Positions 8,562 through 16,349 of a stretch of 42,338 nt of DNA are shown here, piece after piece; within the stretch, counting starts at the first letter, position 1; the number at the start of each line of letters is the position of its first letter. A program made the position numbers and the translations under genes. Origin of the DNA: CAZDUS01 sp044344495 (GTDB lineage Bacteria > Verrucomicrobiota > Kiritimatiellia > CAIKKV01 > CAITUY01); the NCBI GenBank assembly GCA_044344495.1, contig JBIJCW010000002.1:1-42338 (forward strand). The letters are read 5' to 3'. Below the pieces are notes generated by a model. That model was given only the letters and a program-made list of their open reading frames with translations, did not search any database and had not been told where the DNA came from.

Positions 8562-8675
8562 TCAACCTTGTCGCTGTTTGTGGCGCGGATTAGTGCAGAT
8601 CACCCGCACAACACCCCGTCGGCGCACAACTTTACATCGTTCACAAATTCTCTTGACCGAACTTCTGACCTTCAT
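8562..8675 (-). CDS. rpmJ: 50S ribosomal protein L36
   Basis: The smallest ribosomal protein, 37 residues, read directly from the minus strand. It starts MKVRSSVKRICERCKVVRRR and ends PRHKQRQG before TGA. The zinc ribbon ligands Cys11, Cys14, Cys27 and His32 are all present, so this is the zinc-dependent C+ form. It lies between map and rpsM, the usual place in the spc/alpha boundary, and its stop codon overlaps the rpsM ribosome-binding region. The infA gene that often lies next to it is absent: the gap to map is only 61 bases. Confidence 0.97.
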   Translation of the reverse strand: MKVRSSVKRICERCKVVRRRGVVRVICTNPRHKQRQG

Positions 8676-8736
8676 CCGCTGTCTCCATTCCAAAAAGAGT
8701 CCGCCAAGTTACCAGTCGCTTGTCGCACTGTCCACA

Positions 8737-9522
8737 TCAAAAAACACTCACCGCACCCACCTGGGTAGGCGCGCCTTCTCCGATCGTCAGGATCTCCGGC
8801 CCTTCCTCACCAACCGCCACCGTATGCTCAAAGTGCGCCGATGGTTTCCGATCAGCCGTCAATACCGTCCATCCATCCTCCTGAACCTCCACCGCAAAAC
8901 CACCCATGTTCACCATGGGCTCGATGGCCAGTGTCATCCCTGCCTTTAACTTTGGTCCCCGTCCTGGGGCGCCATAGTTCGGAATCTGCGGCTCTTCGTG
9001 CATCTTCCGCCCGATCCCATGGCCTACAAAATCCCTCACCACCGAAAACCCGGACTGCCTGGCCGTCCGCTCGATGGCATGCGAAATATCCGAAATCCGC
9101 TTCCCAACCCGCGCCATGCTGACCCCTTCAGCAAGCGCCTGCTCTGTCGCCTTCACAAGCCGCACCACATCAGGATCCGTCACGCCAACCATCACTGTCG
9201 TCGCGGTATCCCCAACAAATCCATCAAGGACAACACCAACATCAATGCTTACGATCTGCCCAAGCTCAATCCGCCGGTCGCTCCGAATCCCGTGCACCAC
9301 TTCAGCATCAATGGAAATACATATGTTTCCAGGATATCCGTGATATCCCAAAAAAGCACTACGCCCTCCCACTGCCTCAATCAGCCCAGCCGCCCGGTCA
9401 TCCAGCCACTTCGTACTCACGCCGGGCGTCACCAACCTCGCCACCTCATCCCGCACTAAAGCTGCCGCCCGCCCACTCACGCGCATCCGCTTCAATTCAT
9501 CGCGGCTCTTAATGACGATCAT
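8737..9522 (-). CDS. map: Methionine aminopeptidase, type I
   Basis: Removes the initiator methionine from nascent proteins. The pita-bread-fold metal ligands can be assigned as Asp94 and Asp105 (in SIDVGVVLDGFVGDTATTV), His168 (in FVGHGIGRKMHEEP), Glu201 (in LAIEPMV) and Glu232 (in HFEHTVAV), with substrate-binding His77 in VVHGI. The 261-residue length is standard for the short type without N-terminal extension. Its ATG overlaps the adk stop by four bases (ATGA), so the two genes are translationally coupled, as in many spc operons. Confidence 0.97.
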   Translation of the reverse strand: MIVIKSRDELKRMRVSGRAAALVRDEVARLVTPGVSTKWLDDRAAGLIEAVGGRSAFLGYHGYPGNICISIDAEVVHGIRSDRRIELGQIVSIDVGVVLDGFVGDTATTVMVGVTDPDVVRLVKATEQALAEGVSMARVGKRISDISHAIERTARQSGFSVVRDFVGHGIGRKMHEEPQIPNYGAPGRGPKLKAGMTLAIEPMVNMGGFAVEVQEDGWTVLTADRKPSAHFEHTVAVGEEGPEILTIGEGAPTQVGAVSVF

Positions 9523-10178
9523 GTGCAGCTCAGCGGTTCTGCCACACGCAGGATTTCCGCCACCGCTTCATGCCGGGATCGCGCGGAATCCACCCGCACC
9601 AGAATGCCCTTCTTGTCATAGAACGAAATCAAACTTTCCGTCTGCTGCGTATATACATCCAGCCGATTCAGAATCGTGGCCTCCTGATCATCCGCGCGCT
9701 GATAAAGCACACCGCCGCAAATATCGCACACCCCTGCCTGTTTCGGCGGGATATTGATCACATGATATCCTTGGCCACACTGACGACACACCCTGCGCCC
9801 TGTCAATCGCGCCATCAATAAATCCCTTGGCGCCTCCAGAAGAAACACAAAATCCACCTTGGAACTTCGCCGCCCCAGACTCTCGTCCATCAGACGAGCT
9901 TGCGCCAACGTGCGAGGAAAACCATCAAACATGTAGGCGTCATCTCGTTGCCCACGGTCCAACCGCTCTTCCACCAGTTTGATAATGACATCGTCCGGAA
10001 CAAGTTCACCGCGTTTCATGAACGCTTCGGCTTGTTTCCCAACCGCAGACCCCGCCTTGACAGCTTCCCTCAACATGTCTCCAGTGGAAATGTGAACAAA
10101 CGGACACGCCCCCCGAATACCTTCGGCGATCGTCCCCTTTCCCGCGCCGGGCGCCCCGAGTAGAATAATCGTTTTCAC
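9519..10178 (-). CDS. adk: Adenylate kinase, zinc-LID type
   Basis: Interconverts ATP plus AMP and two ADP. The P-loop GAPGAGKGT lies at residues 8-16, the AMP-binding motif FDGFPRTLAQ at about 84-93. The long LID domain carries four cysteines (131, 134, 151, 154: CRQC and CDIC), the structural zinc site found in many Gram-positive and some other adenylate kinases. The 219 residues are a normal long-form length. It sits between secY and map, and couples to map through a four-base overlap. Confidence 0.98.
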   Translation of the reverse strand: MKTIILLGAPGAGKGTIAEGIRGACPFVHISTGDMLREAVKAGSAVGKQAEAFMKRGELVPDDVIIKLVEERLDRGQRDDAYMFDGFPRTLAQARLMDESLGRRSSKVDFVFLLEAPRDLLMARLTGRRVCRQCGQGYHVINIPPKQAGVCDICGGVLYQRADDQEATILNRLDVYTQQTESLISFYDKKGILVRVDSARSRHEAVAEILRVAEPLSCT

Positions 10179-10208
10179 AACTGCATTTCCCTCACCGCCT
10201 GAACACCG

Positions 10209-11558
10209 TCAGCGCCGCCCGCGCAAACGCCCCTTCTTCAGAAATCCATCGTAATGTCGCATTAACAGGTGCGACTCGATCTGCCGCATCGTGTCCAGCA
10301 TCACGCCTACAATAATCAGCAGGCTGGTCCCGCCAAAAAATGACGCCACAAGCCATGGCACGCTGAATTGCCGACTCATTACCGTTGGAATCACGGCGAT
10401 CACGGTCAGAAAAACAGCACCAGCCAGCGTAATCCGAGTCATGGTCGAATCCAGAAACTCTGCGGTAGGACTGCCGGGCCGAATCCCCGGAACGTACCCA
10501 CCATACTTTTTCAAGTCATCTGCAATTTGCACGGGGTTGAACTGCGTGGCAACCCAGAAGTAGGAGAAGAACAGGATCATGATGCCGTAAAGAATCAGAT
10601 AAAGGCCGGTGTCCATCGTCAATGCATCGGCTAGCCGCTGCGCAAAATCAAAATGGATCTCCCTTAAGATAATCGCGGGGAACATCAGAATCGATTGCGC
10701 AAAAATAATCGGCATAACGCCTGAATAGTTAACCCGCAACGGCATATAGGTGCTTTGGCCGCCATATACTTTCCGTCCGACAACCCGCTTGGCATACTGG
10801 ATCGGAATCTTCCGCTGACCCTGCGTCAACGCTATGGTCCCCGCAACCACAAGGAACAGCATGACAAGCAATCCAACCAGATAAAAAGGCGAAAATTGCC
10901 GCGAACCATCCTCGGCAGCCCGGAACATGTGCGACATCGCAAGTGCAGCAGCCGGTAAGCGGCTCACAATACCCTCGGTGATAATCAACGAAATACCGTT
11001 ACCGATGCCCCGCTGCGTAATCTGCTCACCAAGCCACATGATTAGCATCGTGCCCGTTGTCGTGGTAAGAATGGTCATCAAACGGAAACCCCATCCGGGA
11101 TTCATGACGATCTGCCGCGTGATCCCCAATACCTCCGGATTTTCCAGTGTGCGCGCCAAGGCATACCCCTGAATGAGACACAGAAATACAGTCAAAAGTC
11201 TTCCGTACTGCGTGATCTTCTGGCGCCCGGAATCCCCCTCACGGGCCAGACGACCAAGGGCAGGAACAATCGCCGTCAACAACTGCAGGATGATGGACGC
11301 ACTTATGTAGGGCATGATGCCTAGGGCACCCACCGCGCAATTGCTCATCGCGCCGCCACTGAACATATCGATCAACCCAAGGAACCCGCCCCCCACGCGA
11401 CTCTGGATATCATGAATCACCTCCTGCAAAGCCACGGCATCCACACCAGGGGTCGGGACATTTGCCACAAGGCGACAAATGAAAATAAGTCCCAACGTGA
11501 AGAGGATTCGCGCCCGCAATTCCGGGATTCTAAAACTATTCGTGAATGCCGATAGCAT
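10209..11558 (-). CDS. secY: Protein translocase subunit SecY
   Basis: The pore-forming inner-membrane subunit of the Sec translocon. It has 449 residues with about ten hydrophobic segments; the first is LFTLGLIFICRLVANVPTPG. Family motifs include the plug region GGFLGLIDMFSGGAMSNCAV and the cytoplasmic loop GQRKIPIQYAKRVVG. It follows rplO by 13 bases, the usual place at the end of the spc operon. The other translocon subunit, SecE, is encoded in the same window (34883-35089), so both are probably transcribed from the same super-cluster. Confidence 0.98.
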   Translation of the reverse strand: MLSAFTNSFRIPELRARILFTLGLIFICRLVANVPTPGVDAVALQEVIHDIQSRVGGGFLGLIDMFSGGAMSNCAVGALGIMPYISASIILQLLTAIVPALGRLAREGDSGRQKITQYGRLLTVFLCLIQGYALARTLENPEVLGITRQIVMNPGWGFRLMTILTTTTGTMLIMWLGEQITQRGIGNGISLIITEGIVSRLPAAALAMSHMFRAAEDGSRQFSPFYLVGLLVMLFLVVAGTIALTQGQRKIPIQYAKRVVGRKVYGGQSTYMPLRVNYSGVMPIIFAQSILMFPAIILREIHFDFAQRLADALTMDTGLYLILYGIMILFFSYFWVATQFNPVQIADDLKKYGGYVPGIRPGSPTAEFLDSTMTRITLAGAVFLTVIAVIPTVMSRQFSVPWLVASFFGGTSLLIIVGVMLDTMRQIESHLLMRHYDGFLKKGRLRGRR

Positions 11559-11571
11559 GGTAAATGGATTC

Positions 11572-12021
11572 CTAAGCCTTGGTGATCACTTCGCAACTCC
11601 CACCAGCGGCCTCGATCTTGGCCTTCGCCTCCGCACTGAACGCATTGGCTTTCACGATTAGCTTCTTGCTTAACTTGCCGCCACCCAGGACCTTGATTCC
11701 ATCAAAACTGCCTTTTGCCAAACCCCGGGCCTTCAGCACCTCCGGCGTGACCTCGGCTCCATTCTCAAAGACATCCAGCTGAGCCACGTTGACCGGAAGA
11801 TACTCCCTGCGACTGATGTTCGTGAACCCCCGCTTTGGAATTCGGCGAATCAGACGCATCTGCCCGCCCTCGAACCCCAACTTATGCTTATGTCCCGAAC
11901 GCGCGTATTGGCCCTTATGCCCTCGCCCGGAAGTCTTGCCCAAACCGGAAGCCATGCCACGTCCAAGACGCTTCTTCGTCTTCCGGGCTCCCGGTGTATT
12001 CTTCAATGAATGCAGATTCAT
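11572..12021 (-). CDS. rplO: 50S ribosomal protein L15
   Basis: A late-assembly large-subunit protein. The N-terminus MNLHSLKNTPGARKTKKRLG and the Gly/Lys-rich GRGMASGLGKTSGRGHKGQ stretch are diagnostic, followed by GFEGGQMRLIRRIPKRGF. The 149 residues are typical. It lies directly after rpsE with only 36 bases between them. Many bacteria have rpmD (L30) in this gap, and there is no room for it here. Confidence 0.98.
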   Translation of the reverse strand: MNLHSLKNTPGARKTKKRLGRGMASGLGKTSGRGHKGQYARSGHKHKLGFEGGQMRLIRRIPKRGFTNISRREYLPVNVAQLDVFENGAEVTPEVLKARGLAKGSFDGIKVLGGGKLSKKLIVKANAFSAEAKAKIEAAGGSCEVITKA

Positions 12022-12057
12022 GTTTCCCTACCCATTTCCTAACCCAGTAATTCCCGT

Positions 12058-12573
12058 TTAACCACGGGCGGCCACAATGGCCTCATGCGACCGCAACTGC
12101 TCCAGAGCATCCACAGTGGCTTTCACCACGTTTACCTTATTGCCACTACCAAGGGACTTCCCAAGAATGTCATGCACGCCTGCCAATTCCAGAACCGCGC
12201 GCATACCGCCCCCGGCAATAACCCCGGTACCAGCCGATGCCGGCTTCAGAAGCACATAGCCCCCGTCGCACTGCCCCGTCACCTGATGCGGAATGGTCCG
12301 GTCCTTCAACGTTACCTGGAACATATTCCTCCGCGCAATGTCGCCACCCTTTCGAATGGCATCGGCCACTTCATTGGCTTTGCCAAATCCATACCCGACC
12401 ATGCCTTGACGATTGCCAACCACCACAATCGCGCTGAAACTGAAACGGCGGCCACCCTTGACCACCTTCGCGCAACGATTGACAAACACCACGCGTTCCT
12501 CAACATCCGAAGACGACGCCGACCCGCTTTCACCCATCGATCGTACTTTTGTCACTGCAGTCTGCCCTTTCAT
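12058..12573 (-). CDS. rpsE: 30S ribosomal protein S5
   Basis: S5 shapes the mRNA entry side and influences decoding accuracy. The core starts at ERVVFVNRCAKVVKGGRRF, continues with SFSAIVVVGNRQGMVGYGFG and KANEVADAIRKG, and has the second domain TGVIAGGGMRAVLELAGVHD. The 171 residues include about 25 N-terminal residues rich in Ser and Gly before the core, a modest and common extension. The ATG at 12573 lacks a strong ribosome site, and an in-frame ATG 12 codons later is possible. It follows rplR by 12 bases. Confidence 0.97.
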   Translation of the reverse strand: MKGQTAVTKVRSMGESGSASSSDVEERVVFVNRCAKVVKGGRRFSFSAIVVVGNRQGMVGYGFGKANEVADAIRKGGDIARRNMFQVTLKDRTIPHQVTGQCDGGYVLLKPASAGTGVIAGGGMRAVLELAGVHDILGKSLGSGNKVNVVKATVDALEQLRSHEAIVAARG

Positions 12574-12585
12574 AGCTTGGCCGGC

Positions 12586-12939
12586 CTAAAACTTAAACCC
12601 GGCTTCACGCACCGCGTCCGCAATCGCCTTGACACGCCCGTGATACTTGAACCCACCCCGGTCAAACACGATTTCCTGAATGCCTATCTGCTTGGCTAAT
12701 TCCGCCACCCTCTGACCAACCACTTTTGCACCTTCAAGGTTCTTGTGTCCTGATCCATCTTTCCCGGATGAAGAGACCGCCGCCAGCGTCTTCGACGCCT
12801 CGTCGTCAACAAGCTGCACATAAATGTGCTTATTCGAAATCATGACACTCAATCGCGGTCGCGTCGCTGTGCCACTGATGCTCTTGCGGACCCGCGCATG
12901 CCGTCGCTGCCGCCCGATCTTCCTGTCAACTGTCTTCAT
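12586..12939 (-). CDS. rplR: 50S ribosomal protein L18
   Basis: L18 brings 5S rRNA into the large subunit together with L5. Typical elements are RHARVRKSISGTATRPRLSV, HIYVQLVDDEASKTLAAVSS and the C-terminal FDRGGFKYHGRVKAIADAVR. The 117 residues match the family. The gap to rplF is only three bases, so translation of the two is probably coupled. Confidence 0.98.
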   Translation of the reverse strand: MKTVDRKIGRQRRHARVRKSISGTATRPRLSVMISNKHIYVQLVDDEASKTLAAVSSSGKDGSGHKNLEGAKVVGQRVAELAKQIGIQEIVFDRGGFKYHGRVKAIADAVREAGFKF

Positions 12940-12942
12940 AGG

Positions 12943-13476
12943 TTAGGCCACCGTCTTCCCGGCCTTGCGCCGTACATGTTCACCCTTATACCGGATCCCC
13001 TTACCCTTGTAAGGTTCCGGCGGATAGAAGGAGCGCATCCGCGCTGCCACATCACCAACCTGCTGCTTATCGGCCCCGCTGACGCTAATGATGCTTTCCT
13101 TGACCGCCAGGTTAATCCCCTTCGGTGCCAGAAATTCCACCGGATTGGAGTAACCAATCGTCATCGTGATCTTGCTACCCTGCACCGCCGCACGGAACCC
13201 GACCCCTTGCAGTTCAAGATCAATCGAATACCCCTTCGACACGCCTTCCACCATGTTGGCGATAAGGCTGCGCCCTAGTCCATGCCGACTACGCCCCGCT
13301 GCTGTATCCTCGTCAGCCACGACCAGCACAGCACCATCCTTTACTGACGCCTGGATCAACTCTGGCAGCGCCATCGTCAACTCGCCCTTGGGCCCCTTGA
13401 CCGACACACGCCGCCCGTCCACCTGAACGGTCACGCCTGCCGGGATAGCCACCGGTTTCTTGCCGATTCTTGACAT
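12943..13476 (-). CDS. rplF: 50S ribosomal protein L6
   Basis: L6 binds near the base of the L7/L12 stalk and the sarcin-ricin loop. MSRIGKKPVAIPAGVTVQVD is the usual start, RSLIANMVEGVSKGYSIDLE covers the domain junction, and the C-terminal signature PEPYKGKGIRYKGEHVRRKAG is present in part at the end. It has 177 residues, as expected. An 81-base gap separates it from rpsH upstream. The gap contains a short GCCT-TGA-AGGC repeat, but nothing I can assign. Confidence 0.98.
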   Translation of the reverse strand: MSRIGKKPVAIPAGVTVQVDGRRVSVKGPKGELTMALPELIQASVKDGAVLVVADEDTAAGRSRHGLGRSLIANMVEGVSKGYSIDLELQGVGFRAAVQGSKITMTIGYSNPVEFLAPKGINLAVKESIISVSGADKQQVGDVAARMRSFYPPEPYKGKGIRYKGEHVRRKAGKTVA

Positions 13477-13557
13477 TCTCGTCCCCTGTTTAACACCTGT
13501 TTCAGATCAAGGCCTTCAAGGCTTCAATCCTGCTCTATCCAAGTGGAAGGCGTTCAC

Positions 13558-13956
13558 CTACCAGATCTGACAGAGCAACTCTCCTCCCACACGCTTCTGG
13601 CGCGCCTCCGTATCCGTCATAACTCCGGATGGCGTACTCAAGATCGCCACTCCCATTCCACCCAGCACCCGGGGAATCTTATCAAACCCCACATACCGGC
13701 GTAACCCGGGCCGACTGATTCTCCGCAGCCCCCTGATGACGGGCTTCCGATCAGACCCATATTTCAGGGAAATCTGCAGGGTCTTCCGGATCCCTTCGCC
13801 TTCGACAGCGACATCCCGGACGTAACCCTCCCGCTTCAGAATCACGGCAATTTCATTCTTAAGTATCGAATGATCAACCTCGGCCGTCTTCAAACCTGCC
13901 GATGACGCATTCCGAATACGGTTCAACATGTCACTAATTGGATCCGACAAACTCAT
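13558..13956 (-). CDS. rpsH: 30S ribosomal protein S8
   Basis: S8 is an early 16S rRNA-binding protein of the small-subunit platform. SDPISDMLNRIRNASSAGLK opens the protein, and the C-terminal signature GGMGVAILSTPSGVMTDTEA is clear. The 132 residues are typical. In Escherichia coli S8 represses the spc operon; no recognisable copy of its helix-21-like target could be seen near rplE here. The gene follows rpsN by 12 bases. Confidence 0.98.
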   Translation of the reverse strand: MSLSDPISDMLNRIRNASSAGLKTAEVDHSILKNEIAVILKREGYVRDVAVEGEGIRKTLQISLKYGSDRKPVIRGLRRISRPGLRRYVGFDKIPRVLGGMGVAILSTPSGVMTDTEARQKRVGGELLCQIW

Positions 13957-13968
13957 AGTCTCTCCATT

Positions 13969-14154
13969 TCACCAGCTCGCCTTAATCACTCCGGGGATCA
14001 TGCCATTCGAGGCCAATTCCCGGAAACATATGCGGCATACCTGGAACTTGCGCATGTAAGCATGTCTTCGTCCACAGCGCTTGCAGCGGTTATAGCGACG
14101 CGCACTAAACTTCGGTGTGCGACTCGCCTTGACTTCCTGTGATATCTTGGCCAA
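13969..14154 (-). CDS. rpsN: 30S ribosomal protein S14, type Z, TTG start
   Basis: The short zinc-binding form of S14 in the small-subunit head. The start is TTG at 14154: AGGAGG lies seven bases before it, and it gives exactly the 61 residues of the type Z family, reading MAKISQEVKASRTPKFSARR onward. The frame is open to 14196, but that extension overlaps the rplE end region and has no family similarity. Zinc ligands are Cys24, Cys27, Cys40 and Cys43 (CKRC, CRIC). The C-terminus GMIPGVIKASW is standard. Confidence 0.96.
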   Translation of the reverse strand: MAKISQEVKASRTPKFSARRYNRCKRCGRRHAYMRKFQVCRICFRELASNGMIPGVIKASW

Positions 14155-14176
14155 ACCTGATTCCTCCTGACGTGAA

Positions 14177-14722
14177 CTACTTCTGCGACTTCGCAAACGG
14201 AATACCCAGCAGCGTGAGCAACTCGCGCGCGCGCTTATCCGTCGCCGCCGACGTGACCAGTGTCACGTTCATGCCTTGCACTTTCTTACACTTATCCGGA
14301 TCAATTTCGGGGAAAATCGTCTGCTCCTGCAACCCAAACGTGTAACTTCCTCGCCCATCAAACCCTTTCGGGCTCAACCCGCGAAAATCACGAATTCTCG
14401 GTAGCGTCGCATGAATGAGCCTCTCTAGAAACTCATACATCATCGCCCCCCGGAGCGTCACCTTGGCCCCCACCGGCATTCCTTGCCGAAGCTTGAAATT
14501 CGAAATGCTTTTCTTAGCCTTGGTGATCACCGGCCGCTGCCCAGTAATAGTCGCCAAGTCTTCCGAAACAGCCTTAATCGCATCCTTCTCCACAGAGGCG
14601 TTAAACCCCATGTTCACCGCCACCTTGAGTAACCGGGGAACATCCATCACGTTCTTACATCCCAGCGACTTCATCAGCGCCGGCACAATCTCACTCTTGT
14701 ACTTTGCCTTAAGTCCAGTCAT
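14177..14722 (-). CDS. rplE: 50S ribosomal protein L5
   Basis: L5 contacts 5S rRNA and the P-site tRNA from the central protuberance. Family elements are VPRLLKVAVNMGFNASVEKD, ITGQRPVITKAKKSISNFKL, RQGMPVGAKVTLRG and the C-terminal GMNVTLVTSAATDKRARELL. The 181 residues are typical. It lies eight bases after rplX in the standard L14-L24-L5-S14-S8 order. Confidence 0.98.
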   Translation of the reverse strand: MTGLKAKYKSEIVPALMKSLGCKNVMDVPRLLKVAVNMGFNASVEKDAIKAVSEDLATITGQRPVITKAKKSISNFKLRQGMPVGAKVTLRGAMMYEFLERLIHATLPRIRDFRGLSPKGFDGRGSYTFGLQEQTIFPEIDPDKCKKVQGMNVTLVTSAATDKRARELLTLLGIPFAKSQK

Positions 14723-14730
14723 AGACCACC

Positions 14731-15042
14731 TTATGCGTCAAACGCCTGACCGCACCGCTTACATTTACGAACACGCTTCCCACCCTCGACCGCACGCTGG
14801 GCACGCACCGCCTTCTTGCACTGCGTACAGAACAACATGAGATTCGCCACCGCAATCGATGCCTCTTTGCGCACAATCCCACCCTGCGGATTGTCCTGCG
14901 TCTTGCGCACGTGCTTCGTCGCCAGGTTGACACCCTCCACAACCGCCCGGCCAGTCTTGGCGATCACCTGCAGGACTTTCCCCTGCTTGCCGCGATCGCG
15001 CCCCCGTTGTACCATTACAATGTCATTACGTCGGATATTCAT
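14731..15042 (-). CDS. rplX: 50S ribosomal protein L24 with a four-cysteine motif
   Basis: An assembly-initiator protein of the large subunit. The KOW motif is in IVMVQRGRDRGKQGKVLQVI, followed by EGVNLATKHVRKTQDNPQGG. The C-terminal half has FCTQC and KCKRCGQ, a four-cysteine zinc-ribbon-like arrangement present in many but not all L24 proteins. ATG at 15042 is preferred because GAGGTG lies eight bases before it, giving 103 residues. A GTG at 15048, overlapping the rplN stop, is the alternative. Confidence 0.96.
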   Translation of the reverse strand: MNIRRNDIVMVQRGRDRGKQGKVLQVIAKTGRAVVEGVNLATKHVRKTQDNPQGGIVRKEASIAVANLMLFCTQCKKAVRAQRAVEGGKRVRKCKRCGQAFDA

Positions 15043-15044
15043 GA

Positions 15045-15410
15045 TCACAGCACCTCAGGCGCCAGCGAAATGATTTTCATGTAATTCTTTTCCCGGAGCT
15101 CGCGCGCCACCGGCCCAAAAATACGTGTCCCCAGCGGATTAAGCTTCTCATCCACCAGCACCACGGCGTTATTGTCAAACCTCACAGTGGAGCCATCCGG
15201 ACGCCGGATCGGCTGCGATGTCCTGACGATGATCGCCCGGCACACCTGCCCTTTCTTGACCATGCCCGCCGGCTGCGCCTCTTTGACGGCAACGCGTATC
15301 ACGTCGCCAATATGTGCATAACGCTTCCGCTGCCCAATCAACCGGAAACAACGCGCTTTGCGTGCGCCCGTGTTGTCCGCTACATCAAGATTTGTTTCTT
15401 CCTGAATCAT
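15045..15410 (-). CDS. rplN: 50S ribosomal protein L14
   Basis: One of the most conserved large-subunit proteins, at the interface with the 30S. MIQEETNLDVADNTGARKAR is the family N-terminus; VKKGQVCRAIIVRTSQPIRR and DNNAVVLVDEKLNPLGTRIF follow. The length of 121 residues is standard. It lies 15 bases after rpsQ and almost touches rplX. Confidence 0.98.
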   Translation of the reverse strand: MIQEETNLDVADNTGARKARCFRLIGQRKRYAHIGDVIRVAVKEAQPAGMVKKGQVCRAIIVRTSQPIRRPDGSTVRFDNNAVVLVDEKLNPLGTRIFGPVARELREKNYMKIISLAPEVL

Positions 15411-15425
15411 GGTCTTTCTTCCATG

Positions 15426-15701
15426 TTATTGGCCACGAGCCGACTCCAAAATCTTGATCAGGCGCCACCGCTTCAGCTTGCTGAGCGGCCGCGTCTCCGT
15501 GATCTCGACCCTGTCGCCAACCTTGGCCTCGTTTTTTTCGTCATGTGCATGGAACTTCTTGTACTGCTTCATCTCCTTGCCATACAAGGGATGCCGCTTC
15601 TTCAGCTCCACGCGAACCACAATCGTCTTCTGCATCGCGGCGCTGACCACAACGCCCGTACGCTCTTTGCGAAGCCCGCGCTTATTTTCAGTGTCTGCCA
15701 T
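15426..15701 (-). CDS. rpsQ: 30S ribosomal protein S17
   Basis: An OB-fold small-subunit protein. Signature elements are RKERTGVVVSAAMQKTIVVR, KRHPLYGKEMKQYKKFHAHD and KVGDRVEITETRPLSKLKRW. The ATG at 15701 begins MADTENKRGL, with a GGGG tract about nine bases upstream. The open frame can be read three codons further to a TTG that overlaps the rpmC stop. This start gives 91 residues, within the family range. Confidence 0.96.
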   Translation of the reverse strand: MADTENKRGLRKERTGVVVSAAMQKTIVVRVELKKRHPLYGKEMKQYKKFHAHDEKNEAKVGDRVEITETRPLSKLKRWRLIKILESARGQ

Positions 15702-15706
15702 AATGA

Positions 15707-15904
15707 TCAACCCCGCTGACTTTTTCGCTCGCTGGCAACTGTCTTGGCCCTGGCGATATCCCGCCTCAAACTGCGGATCCGGGACGGCTGCTCGACCTGA
15801 CTCGCCGACTTACGAATATTCAGAGCCCGCAACTCCCGCTGCATGTCCGAACATTGCTGATCCACTTCAACTCCACTCAATTCTCTCAATTTAGCGGCCT
15901 TCAT
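15707..15904 (-). CDS. rpmC: 50S ribosomal protein L29
   Basis: A small two-helix protein near the polypeptide exit, a docking site for SRP and trigger factor. The 65 residues start MKAAKLRELSGVEVDQQCSD and include the second helix RIRSLRRDIARAKTVASERK. The sequence is more diverged than its neighbours, but length, helical pattern and the place between rplP and rpsQ leave little doubt. Confidence 0.95.
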   Translation of the reverse strand: MKAAKLRELSGVEVDQQCSDMQRELRALNIRKSASQVEQPSRIRSLRRDIARAKTVASERKSQRG

Positions 15905-15935
15905 GGCTCACCGCATCCTTCGTTTTTAAGGCCCC

Positions 15936-16349
15936 TTACCGGTGCCGCTTCACAAACATCGTCCGGATCGGCAACTTCGCCGCTGCAAGCCGTAGCGCTT
16001 CCCGCGCCATCACCTCCGGAACACCGTCAATTTCAAAAAGCATGGTTCCAGGCAACACCACCGCCACCCAGAATTCAGGCGCTCCCTTACCTTTTCCTTG
16101 CCGAGTTTCAAGCGGCTTCTTGCTCACCGGCTTGTCGGGGAAAATCCTCATCCACACCTTGCCGCGTCGCTTCATGTGCCGGTTCATCGCCACACGGCAC
16201 GCCTCGATCTGCGTCGCTTTCACCCAGGCCCGATTCAAAGCCTTCAACCCATACTCACCAAACGCCAGCGTATTCCCCGTTTGGGCATCACCGCGACGGG
16301 ATCCACGCTGCACCATCCGGTGCTTCACACGCTTAGGCATAAGCGGCAT
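15936..16349 (-). CDS. rplP: 50S ribosomal protein L16
   Basis: L16 organises the A-site region of the large subunit. MPLMPKRVKHRMVQRGSRRG is close to the common family start; ITRHMKR-type sequence is present as AMNRHMKRRGKVWMRIFPDK, and GKGAPEFWVAVVLPGTMLFE follows. ATG at 16349 has AAGGGG eight bases before it and is preferred; ATG at 16340 is the alternative. Either way the gene overlaps the end of rpsC (17 or 8 bases), so the two are coupled. Confidence 0.97.
   Translation of the reverse strand: MPLMPKRVKHRMVQRGSRRGDAQTGNTLAFGEYGLKALNRAWVKATQIEACRVAMNRHMKRRGKVWMRIFPDKPVSKKPLETRQGKGKGAPEFWVAVVLPGTMLFEIDGVPEVMAREALRLAAAKLPIRTMFVKRHR

Noticed and set aside
13477..13557. Inverted-repeat look in the rplF-rpsH gap
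   Set aside because: The GCCT-TGA-AGGC repeat gives only a 4-bp stem, too small to call a terminator or regulatory structure.
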